A stretch of 46,419 bases of DNA, taken from the NCBI GenBank assembly GCA_021850625.1, contig JAJZLJ010000032.1, positions 1-46,419 on the forward strand, written 5' to 3'. The notes beneath the pieces are model-generated. The model did no database searches. It was not told the DNA's origin and saw only the letters and a list, made by a program, of their open reading frames with translations. The translations under genes were made by a program, and so were the position numbers. Origin of the DNA: Microcaldota archaeon. Its GTDB lineage: Archaea; Micrarchaeota; Micrarchaeia; Micrarchaeales; CABMGC01. Positions 1-8,487 of the stretch are shown here, in pieces; the stretch's first letter is position 1, and the number at the start of each line of letters is the position of its first letter.

Positions 1-28
1 GTTACCCTGCACCTATGACCGTTTGGCA
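1..28 (-). rRNA. rrf: 5S rRNA, 5' end only (cut by window edge)
   Basis: Read on the minus strand, the first 28 bases give TGCCAAACGGTCATAGGTGC followed by AGGGTAAC. This matches the start of an archaeal 5S rRNA: the 5' half of helix I, then the conserved GGUCAUAG of loop A/helix II, and the start of the GGGUAACACC block. Only the first quarter of the molecule is inside the window, so the fold cannot be closed. A TATA box sits about 25 nt upstream on the same strand, which fits a transcript starting near position 28. No 16S or 23S sequence is seen nearby, so the gene may stand alone, but the other side is not visible. Confidence 0.7.
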
Positions 29-47
29 GTATATATTAGTAAAAAAG

Positions 48-57
48 GTTTATATGC
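48..57 (-). promoter_or_regulatory. TATA box for 5S rRNA
   Basis: The minus strand reads GCATATAAAC, centred about 25 nt before the inferred 5S start. This is normal archaeal TATA spacing. The call depends on the 5S identification. Confidence 0.55.
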
Positions 58-109
58 TTTTTCATTTTTTTAGAGTAGGATATTATTGCAAAATTAGGCA
101 CAAAAGAGA

Positions 110-118
110 TTTAAATAC
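110..118 (+). promoter_or_regulatory. TATA box for gatD
   Basis: TTTAAATAC is centred 25 nt before the gatD ATG at 139, preceded by a purine-rich BRE-like AAAAGAGA. The spacing places the transcription start at or next to the ATG, so the mRNA is probably leaderless. Confidence 0.65.
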
Positions 119-138
119 AAAGGCATAAATCTAAAAGC

Positions 139-1464
139 ATGTACTCAGAGCAACTTGAAACAATATTTAAAAAGCAAAAGATAGAGATAGGAGACCGCAT
201 AAAATTTACAGTTAATAAGAAGGAAATAGAAGGAGTATTGATGCCAAGACCAGATAGTGGCAATCCAAATATAATAGTGGTAAAGTTAGACAATGGCTAC
301 AATATAGGACTTGAATATAAAGATGGACAAATAATAGAAAAACTCTCACAACATAAAAAGGAGGAGTTCCTATTTCCAAAATCTAAAATAGAGACGGCTA
401 ATTCACTAAATAAAGTTGCGTTGCTTTATACAGGAGGCACTATAGGAAGCAAGATAGATTATATGACAGGTGGAGTCTACATGCTTACAAAGCCTGAAGA
501 GTTGTTGCATGAAGTTCCTGAGTTAAAAAACATAGCAAATATAGAAGTAGAACACCTTATGAGTGTTGCTAGTGAGGACATATCTTATAAGGAGTGGCAA
601 ATAATGGCTAAGAAAGCTGCTGATGCGCTTAATAATAATGCAGTTGGAGTAGTAATAACACATGGAACTGATACTATGCATTATACCTCTGCGGCATTAA
701 GCTTCATGATTGAAAATCCTAAAGGTCCAATAGTATTAACAGGTGCACAAAGAAGCAGCGATAGAGGCTCAAGTGATGCTTTCATGAACTTGATCTGTTC
801 AACACAGTTGGCCTCTAAAGGAAACATAAAGGAGGTAGGCATATGTATGCATGGAACACACTCGGATAATTACTGTTCGTTTATAAGAGGAAGTAAAGCA
901 AGAAAAATGCACACATCAAGCAGAGATGCTTTTAAAGCTATAAACTCAAGAGAGCTGGCAAAAGTTTATACTGATGGAAAAATAGAAATTGATGAGAACG
1001 CAGTAATAAAAAGATCTGAAAAAATGGTACTTAAGACAGAGTTTGAGCCTAAAGTTGCACTTATTATGAGCTATCCAAACTCAGATCCTCAAATAATAGA
1101 GTACTATAGCAAAAAAGGATATAAAGGATTGATAATAGAGGGTACTGGACTTGGTCATGCTCCAGTGTCAACCTCGCATAAAGAGTATAACTGGCTTGAA
1201 GCTATGAAAAATGGTGTAGAGTCTGGTATGGTTATTGGAATGACATCACAGTGCTTAAATGGAAGAGTTAATGGAAATGTATATAGAAACGGAAGGCTAA
1301 TCCAAGAGACTGGAGTAGTATATTGTGAGGACATGCTTCCTGAAGTAGCTTATGTTAAACTTGGTTTCTTATTAGGAAATCACAGTAAAAAAGATGCAAA
1401 AAGATTACTGTTAAAAAATATAGCAGGAGAGATAACTGAAAAAACAGATTTTGAGGTTCAGTGA
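139..1464 (+). CDS. gatD: Glu-tRNA(Gln) amidotransferase subunit D
   Basis: GatD is the asparaginase-like subunit of the archaeal GatDE enzyme. It hydrolyses glutamine, and the ammonia is used by GatE to turn Glu-tRNA(Gln) into Gln-tRNA(Gln). The 441-residue length is normal for the family. An N-terminal beta-barrel-like region of about 90 residues precedes the asparaginase core. The core shows the first nucleophile block YTGGTIGS and the second block THGTDTMHYT (catalytic Thr-Asp); a conserved Lys follows in GSKARK. The ATG at 139 is chosen because a TATA box lies 25 nt upstream. gatE starts 4 bases after the stop, so the two subunits are co-translated. No GlnRS gene is seen in the window, consistent with the indirect route to Gln-tRNA. 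Confidence 0.96.
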   Translation: MYSEQLETIFKKQKIEIGDRIKFTVNKKEIEGVLMPRPDSGNPNIIVVKLDNGYNIGLEYKDGQIIEKLSQHKKEEFLFPKSKIETANSLNKVALLYTGGTIGSKIDYMTGGVYMLTKPEELLHEVPELKNIANIEVEHLMSVASEDISYKEWQIMAKKAADALNNNAVGVVITHGTDTMHYTSAALSFMIENPKGPIVLTGAQRSSDRGSSDAFMNLICSTQLASKGNIKEVGICMHGTHSDNYCSFIRGSKARKMHTSSRDAFKAINSRELAKVYTDGKIEIDENAVIKRSEKMVLKTEFEPKVALIMSYPNSDPQIIEYYSKKGYKGLIIEGTGLGHAPVSTSHKEYNWLEAMKNGVESGMVIGMTSQCLNGRVNGNVYRNGRLIQETGVVYCEDMLPEVAYVKLGFLLGNHSKKDAKRLLLKNIAGEITEKTDFEVQ

Positions 1465-1468
1465 TAAA

Positions 1469-3322
1469 ATGGGTATCGATGAAACAAAACAAAGATACAA
1501 AGAACTGGGCTTTAAGTGTGGTCTTGAAATACACCAAAGACTATCTACAAAACATAAATTATTTTGCAGATGCATAGCAAACGCTGAAAGCGAAAGTCCA
1601 ATCTTTAGTATAGAAAGAAGACAACGGGCAGTAGCAGGAGAGTTAGGTGCGGTGGATCAAGCAAGCAGTTTTGAGAGTAAAAAACAGAAGTTTTTTGTTT
1701 ATAATATATTTAGAAGAAGTAGTTGTTTAGTAGATTGTGATGAAGAACCTCCAAACCTACCTAATTTAGATGCAGTAAGATCTGCTATTAATATATGCAA
1801 ATCATTTAACGCAGATATTCCTGACGAAATTGAAATAATGAGAAAGGGCGTAGTAGATGGAAGCGACCCTAGCGCATTTCAAAGGACAATGATGATAGGA
1901 TATGACGGAAGTATGAATGTTGGAGATAAAATCATACCAATAACCTCTATTTTTCTTGAAGAAGAATCCAGTGGTATAATAAAAAATTCAGATGAGTATG
2001 TAGAATATGGATTGGACAGGCTTGGAATACCTTTAATAGAAATAGATACAGACCCAGTAATAGAAACACCAAAAGAAGCAAAACAGGTAGCTATGGCAAT
2101 AGGGCTGCTCCTAAGGCTTACTGGAACTGCGCAAAGAGGTATAGGTTCAATCAGGCAGGATGTTAATATATCGATAAAGGGAGGCGCGAGGGTTGAAATA
2201 AAAGGTTTCCAGGAACTTGAAACTATGGATGAGATAATAAACGCAGAAATAGAAAGGCAGGTAAAATTATTGGAGATAATAGATGAACTTAAAAAAAGAA
2301 AAGCTTTTGTTGGAGTAGGAATAGAGTTAACAGAGATCTTTTCAAAGACAAACTCCAAATTAATCTCATCGCAGATAAAAAATGGTGGAGTTGTAATAGG
2401 AGTTAAACTTTCAGGCTTTAAAGGATTAATAGGAATGGAGATAGGAAATGATTTAAGATTAGGTACCGAGATAAGTGATTATGCAAAAAGTTCAGGTGTT
2501 AAGGGCATAATACACAGCGATGAAAATTTAGATAAATATGAAATAAGTGAGCTGGAAAGTTCTAAGATAAAAGAAAGACTAGGTATGAATAATAATGACG
2601 CATTTATATTGGTAGCTGAAAAAAAGGAAAAGGCAGAGTATGCAATTCATCTAGCTATTGAAAGAGCTAAAATTGCAATTTCAAATGTACCTTCTGAAAC
2701 TAGAGCTGCAGACAGCAAAAGAGTATCTACAAGATTTTTAAGACCAATGCCAGGTAGATCAAGGATGTATCCTGAAACGGACACATTGCCTATTGATAGC
2801 AATAATATACTTAAGGAGTTTAAGATAGAGAAGGTAGATGTTGAAAAAATAAAAAAACAGCTAGATGACGAAATTAAAAATGCACAGCTTTCAGAGCAAA
2901 TGCTTTGGTCAAAAGAGCTGCCACTTTATAGAAAAATAATAAAAACTACAGGAGTAAATCCTGCGGTAGTTGCAGCAATTTTACTTGAGAAGATGAAGGA
3001 GCTTAAAAGAAATAATATAGATGTAGAGTCTATAAACGAGGAGACCATAACACGATTATTCCATCTTTATAAAGATGGAAGGATAACCAAAGGTGCAATA
3101 GGAGAGCTTCTATCGTTGACCCCTAAAACTCCTGAAGAAATAGATGAACTAATAAAAAGTAAAAAACTAGGAAGGATCAGTGGAAAGAATCTTGAAAAGA
3201 TAATAGCAGAGAATACAGCGTCAGATAATGGAAAAACCATACAAAATATAATGTCAAAGTATAGATTAGCAATTGATGGAGAGGAGCTTAACAAATTACT
3301 TAAAAATAAAACCAATAAATAA
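1469..3322 (+). CDS. gatE: Glu-tRNA(Gln) amidotransferase subunit E
   Basis: GatE binds Glu-tRNA(Gln), activates the glutamate with ATP and transfers ammonia from GatD. The archaeal-specific form has a GatB-like kinase core, a GAD domain inserted as in bacterial AspRS, and a helical YqeY-like tail. The start reads MGIDETKQRY, then KCGLEIHQRLSTKHKLFCRC, which is the conserved cradle start with zinc-site cysteines. RPMPGRSRMYPETD marks the end of the cradle, and the C-terminal 130 residues are Lys/Glu-rich and helical like the tail domain. The track opens at a TTG (1451) inside gatD; I prefer the ATG at 1469, 4 bases after the gatD stop. About 617 residues, the usual size. Confidence 0.95.
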   Translation: MGIDETKQRYKELGFKCGLEIHQRLSTKHKLFCRCIANAESESPIFSIERRQRAVAGELGAVDQASSFESKKQKFFVYNIFRRSSCLVDCDEEPPNLPNLDAVRSAINICKSFNADIPDEIEIMRKGVVDGSDPSAFQRTMMIGYDGSMNVGDKIIPITSIFLEEESSGIIKNSDEYVEYGLDRLGIPLIEIDTDPVIETPKEAKQVAMAIGLLLRLTGTAQRGIGSIRQDVNISIKGGARVEIKGFQELETMDEIINAEIERQVKLLEIIDELKKRKAFVGVGIELTEIFSKTNSKLISSQIKNGGVVIGVKLSGFKGLIGMEIGNDLRLGTEISDYAKSSGVKGIIHSDENLDKYEISELESSKIKERLGMNNNDAFILVAEKKEKAEYAIHLAIERAKIAISNVPSETRAADSKRVSTRFLRPMPGRSRMYPETDTLPIDSNNILKEFKIEKVDVEKIKKQLDDEIKNAQLSEQMLWSKELPLYRKIIKTTGVNPAVVAAILLEKMKELKRNNIDVESINEETITRLFHLYKDGRITKGAIGELLSLTPKTPEEIDELIKSKKLGRISGKNLEKIIAENTASDNGKTIQNIMSKYRLAIDGEELNKLLKNKTNK

Positions 3323-3332
3323 TGATGATAAT

Positions 3333-4019
3333 ATGGAATATAAAATTATAGGAAACTCTATGCAGGCATTAAATATAAAACTTGATGAAGGAGAGATGAT
3401 ATACTCCGACTCAGGAAAGCTTCTCAGTAAAAGCTCTAACATAGTTATGTCGCCTAAACTTTTTGGAGGTGTAATAAGCGCAATAGAAAGAAAGATGACA
3501 GGAGCCACTGCTATGCTTACAGAATTCAAAGCTGTAGATAGTTCAGGCAGCATATCGGTATCAGGAGTAATGCCAGGGAAGATAAAAGAAATAAGTCTTG
3601 ATGAAGGGGAGGAGTTCATAGCTGAAAAGTATGCGTTTATAGCTGCTCAAGAGAGCGTAAAGTTTACAATACAAACTGTAGGGATAGGAGCTGCGTTCTT
3701 TGGAGGCACTGGATTAATACTGCAAAAATTTGTAGGTCCGGGAAGTGTATTCATACATGTAACAGGAGATATACTTGAGTATGATCTCGATGGAACATTG
3801 CCATTAGAGGTAGATCCAGGACATATTGCAGGATTTGATGCAACATTAAGCTATAAAATAAGATTTGTAGATAACATCAAAACCGCTATGTTTGGAGGTG
3901 TAGGGCTTTTTCTAGCTACCTTCACAGGAAAAGGAAGGGTAATACTGCACAGTGTATCTAGATATAAATTGTCATCGGAAATATTCAAAGAAGGAGAGGA
4001 GGAAAGTAAGAAAAAGTAA
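3333..4019 (+). CDS. AIM24/TIGR00266-family protein
   Basis: A 228-residue protein of the AIM24 (TIGR00266) family, widespread in bacteria and archaea and without a firm biochemical role; the yeast member is mitochondrial. The sequence is beta-rich with the family's repeated glycine-rich turns (FGGVISAIERKMTG, FFGGTGLILQKFVGPG, GGVGLFLATFTGKG), giving the pseudo-threefold beta-barrel pattern. No membrane helix or signal peptide is evident. The ORF track starts inside gatE at 3273; the ATG at 3333 begins the homologous MEYKIIG segment and lies 10 bases after the gatE stop, so it is probably in the gatDE operon. The C-terminal tail is acidic then Lys-rich. The family assignment is firm and the function is not known. 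Confidence 0.88.
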   Translation: MEYKIIGNSMQALNIKLDEGEMIYSDSGKLLSKSSNIVMSPKLFGGVISAIERKMTGATAMLTEFKAVDSSGSISVSGVMPGKIKEISLDEGEEFIAEKYAFIAAQESVKFTIQTVGIGAAFFGGTGLILQKFVGPGSVFIHVTGDILEYDLDGTLPLEVDPGHIAGFDATLSYKIRFVDNIKTAMFGGVGLFLATFTGKGRVILHSVSRYKLSSEIFKEGEEESKKK

Positions 4020-4045
4020 AATAGTAAAAATTTTGATGTGGGATT

Positions 4046-4564
4046 TTGGAAGGCACAGTATATAAAAATAAATACTTCTCTATAGAAGAAAAATCGTTTA
4101 ATGGTAAAGATGGAGGTACGTCAATATATAATTATATGAAAGTTGGCCTAACAGTTTCTATACTCCCAGTACTAAATGATAAAAAGATAATACTTGAGAG
4201 GCAGTTTAGGCATGCACTAGGAAAGTATATCTATGAAATACCTGCAGGACATGGAGAAACAGGTGAGGATCCAAAAACCGCAGCTGCTAGAGAACTTGAA
4301 GAAGAAACTGGATATAAAGCAGGTAGAGTAAGATTTATGTTTAAAGCATTTGTTTCACCAGGTTTTAGCACCGAGCTACTACATTATTTTGTTGCCGATA
4401 ATCTTCAGAAAACAAAAACAAATTTAGATAAGGATGAGGACATAGAGATCTTTGAGGTAAGTTTTGAAAAGGCTCTGGATATGATAAAAAATAATGAGAT
4501 AGAAAGCGCGATGAGCATAAACTCCATATTATTTTATCTTAAGTTCTTTGAAAACAACAAATAA
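4046..4564 (+). CDS. Nudix hydrolase, ADP-ribose pyrophosphatase-like
   Basis: A 172-residue Nudix hydrolase that probably cleaves a nucleoside diphosphate linked to another moiety, ADP-ribose being the likeliest substrate. The full Nudix box is present: GHGETGEDPKTAAARELEEE followed by TGY, including the REL-EE metal-binding core. The N-terminal pattern (YKNKYFSIEEKSF, then VSILPVLNDKKIILERQFRHA) and the IPAG before the box match the ADP-ribose pyrophosphatase subgroup. The start is a TTG: a TGA lies 4 codons upstream in this frame and no ATG or GTG intervenes. It follows the AIM24-family gene by 26 bases and may be the last gene of the gatDE transcript. Confidence 0.88.
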   Translation: MEGTVYKNKYFSIEEKSFNGKDGGTSIYNYMKVGLTVSILPVLNDKKIILERQFRHALGKYIYEIPAGHGETGEDPKTAAARELEEETGYKAGRVRFMFKAFVSPGFSTELLHYFVADNLQKTKTNLDKDEDIEIFEVSFEKALDMIKNNEIESAMSINSILFYLKFFENNK

Positions 4565-4604
4565 AATAATCTTTTTAAAAAGAAATTTGCCAATTAGAAA
4601 GATT

Positions 4605-4612
4605 TTTATATA
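4605..4612 (+). promoter_or_regulatory. TATA box for membrane protein/ferredoxin pair
   Basis: TTTATATA, preceded by GAAAGA (BRE-like), lies about 30 nt before the ATG at 4638. It suggests a separate transcript with a very short leader for the two genes downstream. Confidence 0.5.
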
Positions 4613-4637
4613 TTAAGATTGTTGATTTGTTGATAAT

Positions 4638-5420
4638 ATGATAATAGATGGCATCAATATAGCATTGCAAAGTCTTCCGGTTTATGTAGGATCCAACTCA
4701 ACTACATATCTTAACGCAGCTACCATCTACACTGAAAATACAATAACTGTAATTCTGACCCTTCTTACAATACTTGCAATATCAATACAGGTGGCAAGAG
4801 GATATTTTCTCAGGGTTCTTAAAAAGTTTACACTTAGGGTAGCAGCAGATATTTGGTGGCTCATTTATGTATTATTAAGAGATGCAAGCATCTTTCTTGT
4901 GGTATTTTTAGGCTTCATGCTCTTTTATCCTGGGATATATCAAGACTTTCCTATAGCAGTACCATTTATGCCATTGGCAGTTGATTTCTTTGCCATAGCG
5001 TTAGTTATAATGCTAATAAAAGATACTGATGAGGACATTAAGTACAATAATATACTAACAATCTTAGTAGGAATAGGAACCTTCCTTTACATTTTTGGAA
5101 CTATTTTTATTACAGAAAGCGCAACGCAGCTTGCTATATTGCCTCCAACTGTTTCTAACTCAGTAAGCAATATATGGGGTTTCATGAATACATACTTCAA
5201 CTCTGTTAACAACCCTGCCTTGTCTATATACTCATTTTATGTGTGCTTTGGAATATTAGTAATTGCAGGTATAGTTGCATTAAAGTATGGATTAGAGTTC
5301 GGAGTTCCTAGAAGTAGCATAATAACAAATCCGAATCCAATAATAAAACAAACTGATCAGCCACAGAAACCTCCGGAACAGCCAACGCAGGCGCAAAAGC
5401 CTTCTGCGCCTAAGCAGTAG
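4638..5420 (+). CDS. Polytopic membrane protein with Pro/Gln-rich tail, unknown function
   Basis: I do not recognise this 260-residue protein. Hydrophobic segments lie at about 35-55, 73-100 (possibly two, broken by RDAS), 108-127, 139-159 and 194-217. A positively charged loop (RGYFLRVLKKFTLR) follows the first helix and should be cytoplasmic. The last 38 residues are hydrophilic and Pro/Gln/Lys-rich (PPEQPTQAQKP), resembling a flexible docking tail. No heme- or metal-binding His/Cys pairs stand out; the only Cys is in the last helix. It starts at an ATG 30 nt after a TATA box and is followed after 8 bases by a dicluster ferredoxin, so the two are probably one operon. A membrane anchor or partner for that ferredoxin is a reasonable inference only. 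Confidence 0.75.
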   Translation: MIIDGINIALQSLPVYVGSNSTTYLNAATIYTENTITVILTLLTILAISIQVARGYFLRVLKKFTLRVAADIWWLIYVLLRDASIFLVVFLGFMLFYPGIYQDFPIAVPFMPLAVDFFAIALVIMLIKDTDEDIKYNNILTILVGIGTFLYIFGTIFITESATQLAILPPTVSNSVSNIWGFMNTYFNSVNNPALSIYSFYVCFGILVIAGIVALKYGLEFGVPRSSIITNPNPIIKQTDQPQKPPEQPTQAQKPSAPKQ

Positions 5421-5428
5421 CTGAGTTT

Positions 5429-5863
5429 ATGCCATTCAAATACACCTTTGATAAGAACGTATGTATACAGTGTGGCATATGTGGAGATGTATGTCCGGTA
5501 AACGCACTTGACTTTACAAGAGCGGTACATAAAAATCCAGAGGACTCTAAAACAAAGATTGAGAAAGAAGAAGACATGACAGAGTTCCCTATACAGGTAG
5601 ATAAATGTATAGGATGCATGATCTGCCCTGAAGAATGCCCTGTTTCTTGCATAACCATACTTAAAGCTGATAAAGAACCAGTATATGCTGAAAGGCAAGG
5701 ACCTATGCTAACAGAAGAGCCAGTAAAGGATGAGTTTGCGCTTTCCAAGTATACAAAACTAAGGCCTACAAGAATAAAAACAAAAGATCCATGGGGCAAG
5801 GTGTATATTTACAAACCTAGAAGAAGAAAGTCACAGACAGGAACTTGGGAAAATATGAAGTAA
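5429..5863 (+). CDS. Dicluster 4Fe-4S ferredoxin with basic C-terminal extension
   Basis: A 144-residue soluble ferredoxin. Two cluster motifs are visible: CIQCGICGDVCP at residues 12-23 and CIGCMICPEECP at 60-71, so two [4Fe-4S] clusters are expected. The 37 residues between them are charged and longer than in minimal 2x4Fe-4S ferredoxins, and a fifth Cys follows the second motif (C74). The last 60 residues form a Lys/Arg-rich extension (LRPTRIKTKD, KPRRRKS) that could bind a membrane or a partner. It lies 8 bases after an unknown membrane protein, presumably co-transcribed. It is distinct from NuoI at 36.2 kb. It may carry electrons into the NuoEFG-less complex I, which is inference. Confidence 0.87.
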   Translation: MPFKYTFDKNVCIQCGICGDVCPVNALDFTRAVHKNPEDSKTKIEKEEDMTEFPIQVDKCIGCMICPEECPVSCITILKADKEPVYAERQGPMLTEEPVKDEFALSKYTKLRPTRIKTKDPWGKVYIYKPRRRKSQTGTWENMK

Positions 5864-5878
5864 GTAGAGAATAGATTA

Positions 5879-7162
5879 CTATAATGTATCTTTAGGATAA
5901 GGTTTTGAAAGTAGGCATGCGTATGAGTTTCCATATATCTTTACATTGACCCTCTCTCCAAGCTTTAGTTCTTTTCCAGTTACCGCTATAGGCCTATAAA
6001 ATATATCTCTGCCAGAGAAAAAGCCGTTGTTGTTTTCAGTTATGAGAACCTCTTCTTCCTCGCCTATTAATTTAGAGTACTCCTTTGTCTGCATTGCCCT
6101 AACCGTCCTTGAAAGCAGTGTACTTCTTTCCTTAATTTCATTTTGAGATAGCTGTTTTAATCTTGATGCTGGTGCATGCGCTCTTTGCCAGAACTTTGAG
6201 ATATTGGTTATTGTTGGCTTAAGCTCAAGAAGCAACGCTTTTGTTTCAATAAACTCATTTTTAGATTCAGAAGGATATCCAACTATTATATCTGTTGTTA
6301 TGCTTATGCCTTTTATTTTTTTTCTTAACTCTTTGAAATACTCGCGTACTTCATCTACAGTATACTTTCTCTTCATGCTCTTAAGAACAGAATCACTTCC
6401 CGATTGTATAGGAAGATGTATAAATTTGAAGAGCTTAGGACTTTTATATGCTAGTATAAGCTCGTCAAGATACTTATGCAAATGCTCGGGATTAAGCATA
6501 CCTATTCGCATTATGAACTCACCTGGAAGCTCAGATGCTTGTGAAACCAACTCGGCAATATTTGTTTTCCTATCTGCACCATAAGCTCCAACATCTTGAG
6601 AGGTTAGCTCTATTTCTTTAGAGCCCGATTTAACCGAAAGCTCTATCGCCTTTAAAATTACATTTGTATCAAAACTTTTAAGTGGACCCCTTGCAAACTT
6701 TGTTTCACAAAATGAGCAATTGCTCAAACAACCTTCACTTATGGGTACTCTTGATATTACCAAACCGGCAGGTTTCAATAATGAAGGCTTCTCTGATGAG
6801 TTTGCCGTAATAGAAGTTGGATTTAATATATTGTATATGTTCACAATTTCCTTTGTATTCAATATTTTTGCATGAGGAACTGCCTTTTTTATTATGTCAG
6901 GACTTGCACTTGCAAGGCAGCCTGTGACTATTAATTTATCCTTTATTTGAGTTAAATGTTCAAGCCTGTCTATTATTTTTTGTTCTGTTGGCTTTTTTAC
7001 AGTGCATGTGTTTATTATTATATGATCATATTTCCCTATATTTTTATAATTCGTTTTGCCTCTCTCTACAACATACCCTTTTTCTGTAAGTATAGATTCC
7101 ATGACGTCGCTATCTGCTTGGTTCAGGGTACAGCCATAAGTTTCTATAAAAATACGTTCCAT
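5879..7162 (-). CDS. tRNA t6A37 methylthiotransferase (e-MtaB type)
   Basis: A radical-SAM methylthiotransferase that adds a methylthio group to N6-threonylcarbamoyladenosine at position 37 of tRNAs reading ANN codons, in the archaeal/eukaryotic e-MtaB (CDKAL1-like) branch. Domains are in the usual order: an N-terminal UPF0004 domain with three cluster cysteines (YGCTLNQADS, INTCTVKKPTE, VTGCLAS); the radical-SAM motif CLSNCSFC with FARGPLKS; and a C-terminal TRAM-like domain (about 365-427). The start is set at the ATG at 7162; the track's upstream GTG adds only three residues. It converges on the ferredoxin gene (15 bases between stops). Confidence 0.93.
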   Translation of the reverse strand: MERIFIETYGCTLNQADSDVMESILTEKGYVVERGKTNYKNIGKYDHIIINTCTVKKPTEQKIIDRLEHLTQIKDKLIVTGCLASASPDIIKKAVPHAKILNTKEIVNIYNILNPTSITANSSEKPSLLKPAGLVISRVPISEGCLSNCSFCETKFARGPLKSFDTNVILKAIELSVKSGSKEIELTSQDVGAYGADRKTNIAELVSQASELPGEFIMRIGMLNPEHLHKYLDELILAYKSPKLFKFIHLPIQSGSDSVLKSMKRKYTVDEVREYFKELRKKIKGISITTDIIVGYPSESKNEFIETKALLLELKPTITNISKFWQRAHAPASRLKQLSQNEIKERSTLLSRTVRAMQTKEYSKLIGEEEEVLITENNNGFFSGRDIFYRPIAVTGKELKLGERVNVKIYGNSYACLLSKPYPKDTL

Positions 7163-7259
7163 TAACAACACTAATATAAGGTTAAGATAAGCATTGTATG
7201 CTATTTATATATTTTGTTGGTATAATATATTAAAATATACTAAAAAGTATAGTGATTTA

Positions 7260-7451
7260 ATGCTTTGTGAAAGATGTAATAAAGAGATACATAAATTTGT
7301 GACGTGCACATACTGCAGCAGAAAAATATGCAACAGTTGTATGAAAAGTTCCAAGAGGGTTACAAAAACTGAAAAGGCCTTCATATGCAAAGATTGCTGG
7401 AGCAACATAAAAAAACGTACTAAATATAAATCTGCAATTGGAGATAGTTAG
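7260..7451 (+). CDS. Small double zinc-finger protein
   Basis: A 63-residue protein with four CxxC pairs: CERC, CTYC, CNSC and CKDC, arranged like a cross-brace finger binding two zinc ions (FYVE/B-box/HIT-like spacing). The C-terminus is Lys-rich. The track opens at 7194, but those residues translate the promoter region; the ATG at 7260 starts exactly at MLCERC. AT-rich DNA with TATA-like AAATATACTAAAAAG lies 20-30 nt upstream, fitting a leaderless transcript. Such mini-fingers are common in archaea and usually unassigned. A similar 43-residue finger protein lies at 32199-32330. Confidence 0.8.
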   Translation: MLCERCNKEIHKFVTCTYCSRKICNSCMKSSKRVTKTEKAFICKDCWSNIKKRTKYKSAIGDS

Positions 7452-7467
7452 TATTTAAAAGCGAACG

Positions 7468-7475
7468 TTTAAATA
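7468..7475 (+). promoter_or_regulatory. TATA box for secreted protein gene
   Basis: TTTAAATA with upstream GCGAACG is centred 26 nt before the ATG at 7498, the spacing expected for a leaderless archaeal mRNA. Confidence 0.6.
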
Positions 7476-7497
7476 TTTCAAAAGGATAAAGATATCT

Positions 7498-8478
7498 ATG
7501 AAATATTATACATTTTTTTCTATACCAATAGTAATAGCACTTTTTATACAGATACTTCCATTTACACATAACAGCGGGTTTTATGCTCCTTCTGGAGGCT
7601 ATATAAATCATGTAAATGTCAGCAACACAATAGTTTCTAATTCAAACACTACAAACAATACAGCTAATGCAATGGAAATACAAAATGCAAAAGGATTTTT
7701 ATCTAATTTTTTAGGCAGTAGCTACTATAATAAATATATCAATTACAGTTCTTCAACAGTAATTAACAAAACAGCATATATATACTTCAATTATAAGGTA
7801 CCTTATAGAAATGGGAGTACAACAGAGATGGTCTATGGAGGTTCTGTCCCTCTAGAGAGGATACTAAATATAGTAGTAGGAATATCGACTAAAAATAACA
7901 GCGTACTTTATTATCAACTGCCAATAAAACCTTATTTTATAAATATAACTAAAACTCAGGCTATAAATAAAACATCAAGTTATGGATTTTCAAATAGCAC
8001 TGCAGACATAGAAGGTATTTATTCTATAAATAAAACAGATAACAATTCTGAAGCATTAACAATAAAGAATAACAGTAACAGCTATCCGTCAAAGTATTAT
8101 ATAGTTTGGGCAGTGAAGGATGGTATTCCCCTATATTCAAACGCCACAACAACAAAAAATTACTACTCAAAGCTATATAAGGGAATTTATCTCGATGCAG
8201 AAAACGGAAGCATACTTGGAGAGTTCATATATAATCCAGCAATATTAACAACATTAAATTCAAACAATACAATAGGATACTCGGGTTCATTTAATTTATT
8301 TGTCTTAAAAAATACCACTAAGACAAACAGTAACAGTACACAAGTAGTATCTAATAACTCAACGATAAAGATACAGTTCTCCCCTAACTTCAAGTTAATT
8401 ATAATTATTATGTTTATAGCTGTACTGATTGTTATAATAGCATATGTCCTATTTAGATACTTAATGCACGGAGTATAG
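7498..8478 (+). CDS. Secreted, C-terminally anchored, sequon-rich protein
   Basis: A 326-residue predicted cell-surface protein of unknown function. An N-terminal hydrophobic segment (FFSIPIVIALFIQILPF) acts as signal peptide or anchor. The middle 270 residues are Asn/Ser/Thr/Tyr-rich with more than a dozen N-x-S/T sequons (NVSNT, NNTAN, NKTSS, NNST), as expected for a heavily N-glycosylated archaeal surface protein. A C-terminal helix (LIIIIMFIAVLIVIIAYVLF, about 300-320) followed by RYLMHGV anchors it, leaving a tiny cytoplasmic tail. There are no cysteines in the ectodomain and no recognisable catalytic motif. Parts of the middle (ILNIVVGISTKNNSVLYYQLP, cut into short strands) look beta-structured. 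Convergent with ileS, 9 bases apart. Confidence 0.8.
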   Translation: MKYYTFFSIPIVIALFIQILPFTHNSGFYAPSGGYINHVNVSNTIVSNSNTTNNTANAMEIQNAKGFLSNFLGSSYYNKYINYSSSTVINKTAYIYFNYKVPYRNGSTTEMVYGGSVPLERILNIVVGISTKNNSVLYYQLPIKPYFINITKTQAINKTSSYGFSNSTADIEGIYSINKTDNNSEALTIKNNSNSYPSKYYIVWAVKDGIPLYSNATTTKNYYSKLYKGIYLDAENGSILGEFIYNPAILTTLNSNNTIGYSGSFNLFVLKNTTKTNSNSTQVVSNNSTIKIQFSPNFKLIIIIMFIAVLIVIIAYVLFRYLMHGV

Positions 8479-8487
8479 AAATAGAGC

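Noticed and set aside
1879-2358. 159-aa minus-strand ORF in gatE
   Set aside because: It is a shadow of the gatE coding frame; its Ser/Ile-rich composition is typical of antisense frames in AT-rich genes.
5357-5799. Two minus-strand ORFs (113 and 129 aa)
   Set aside because: They are antisense to the ferredoxin gene with its two complete Cys motifs, and their sequences look like reverse-frame shadows.
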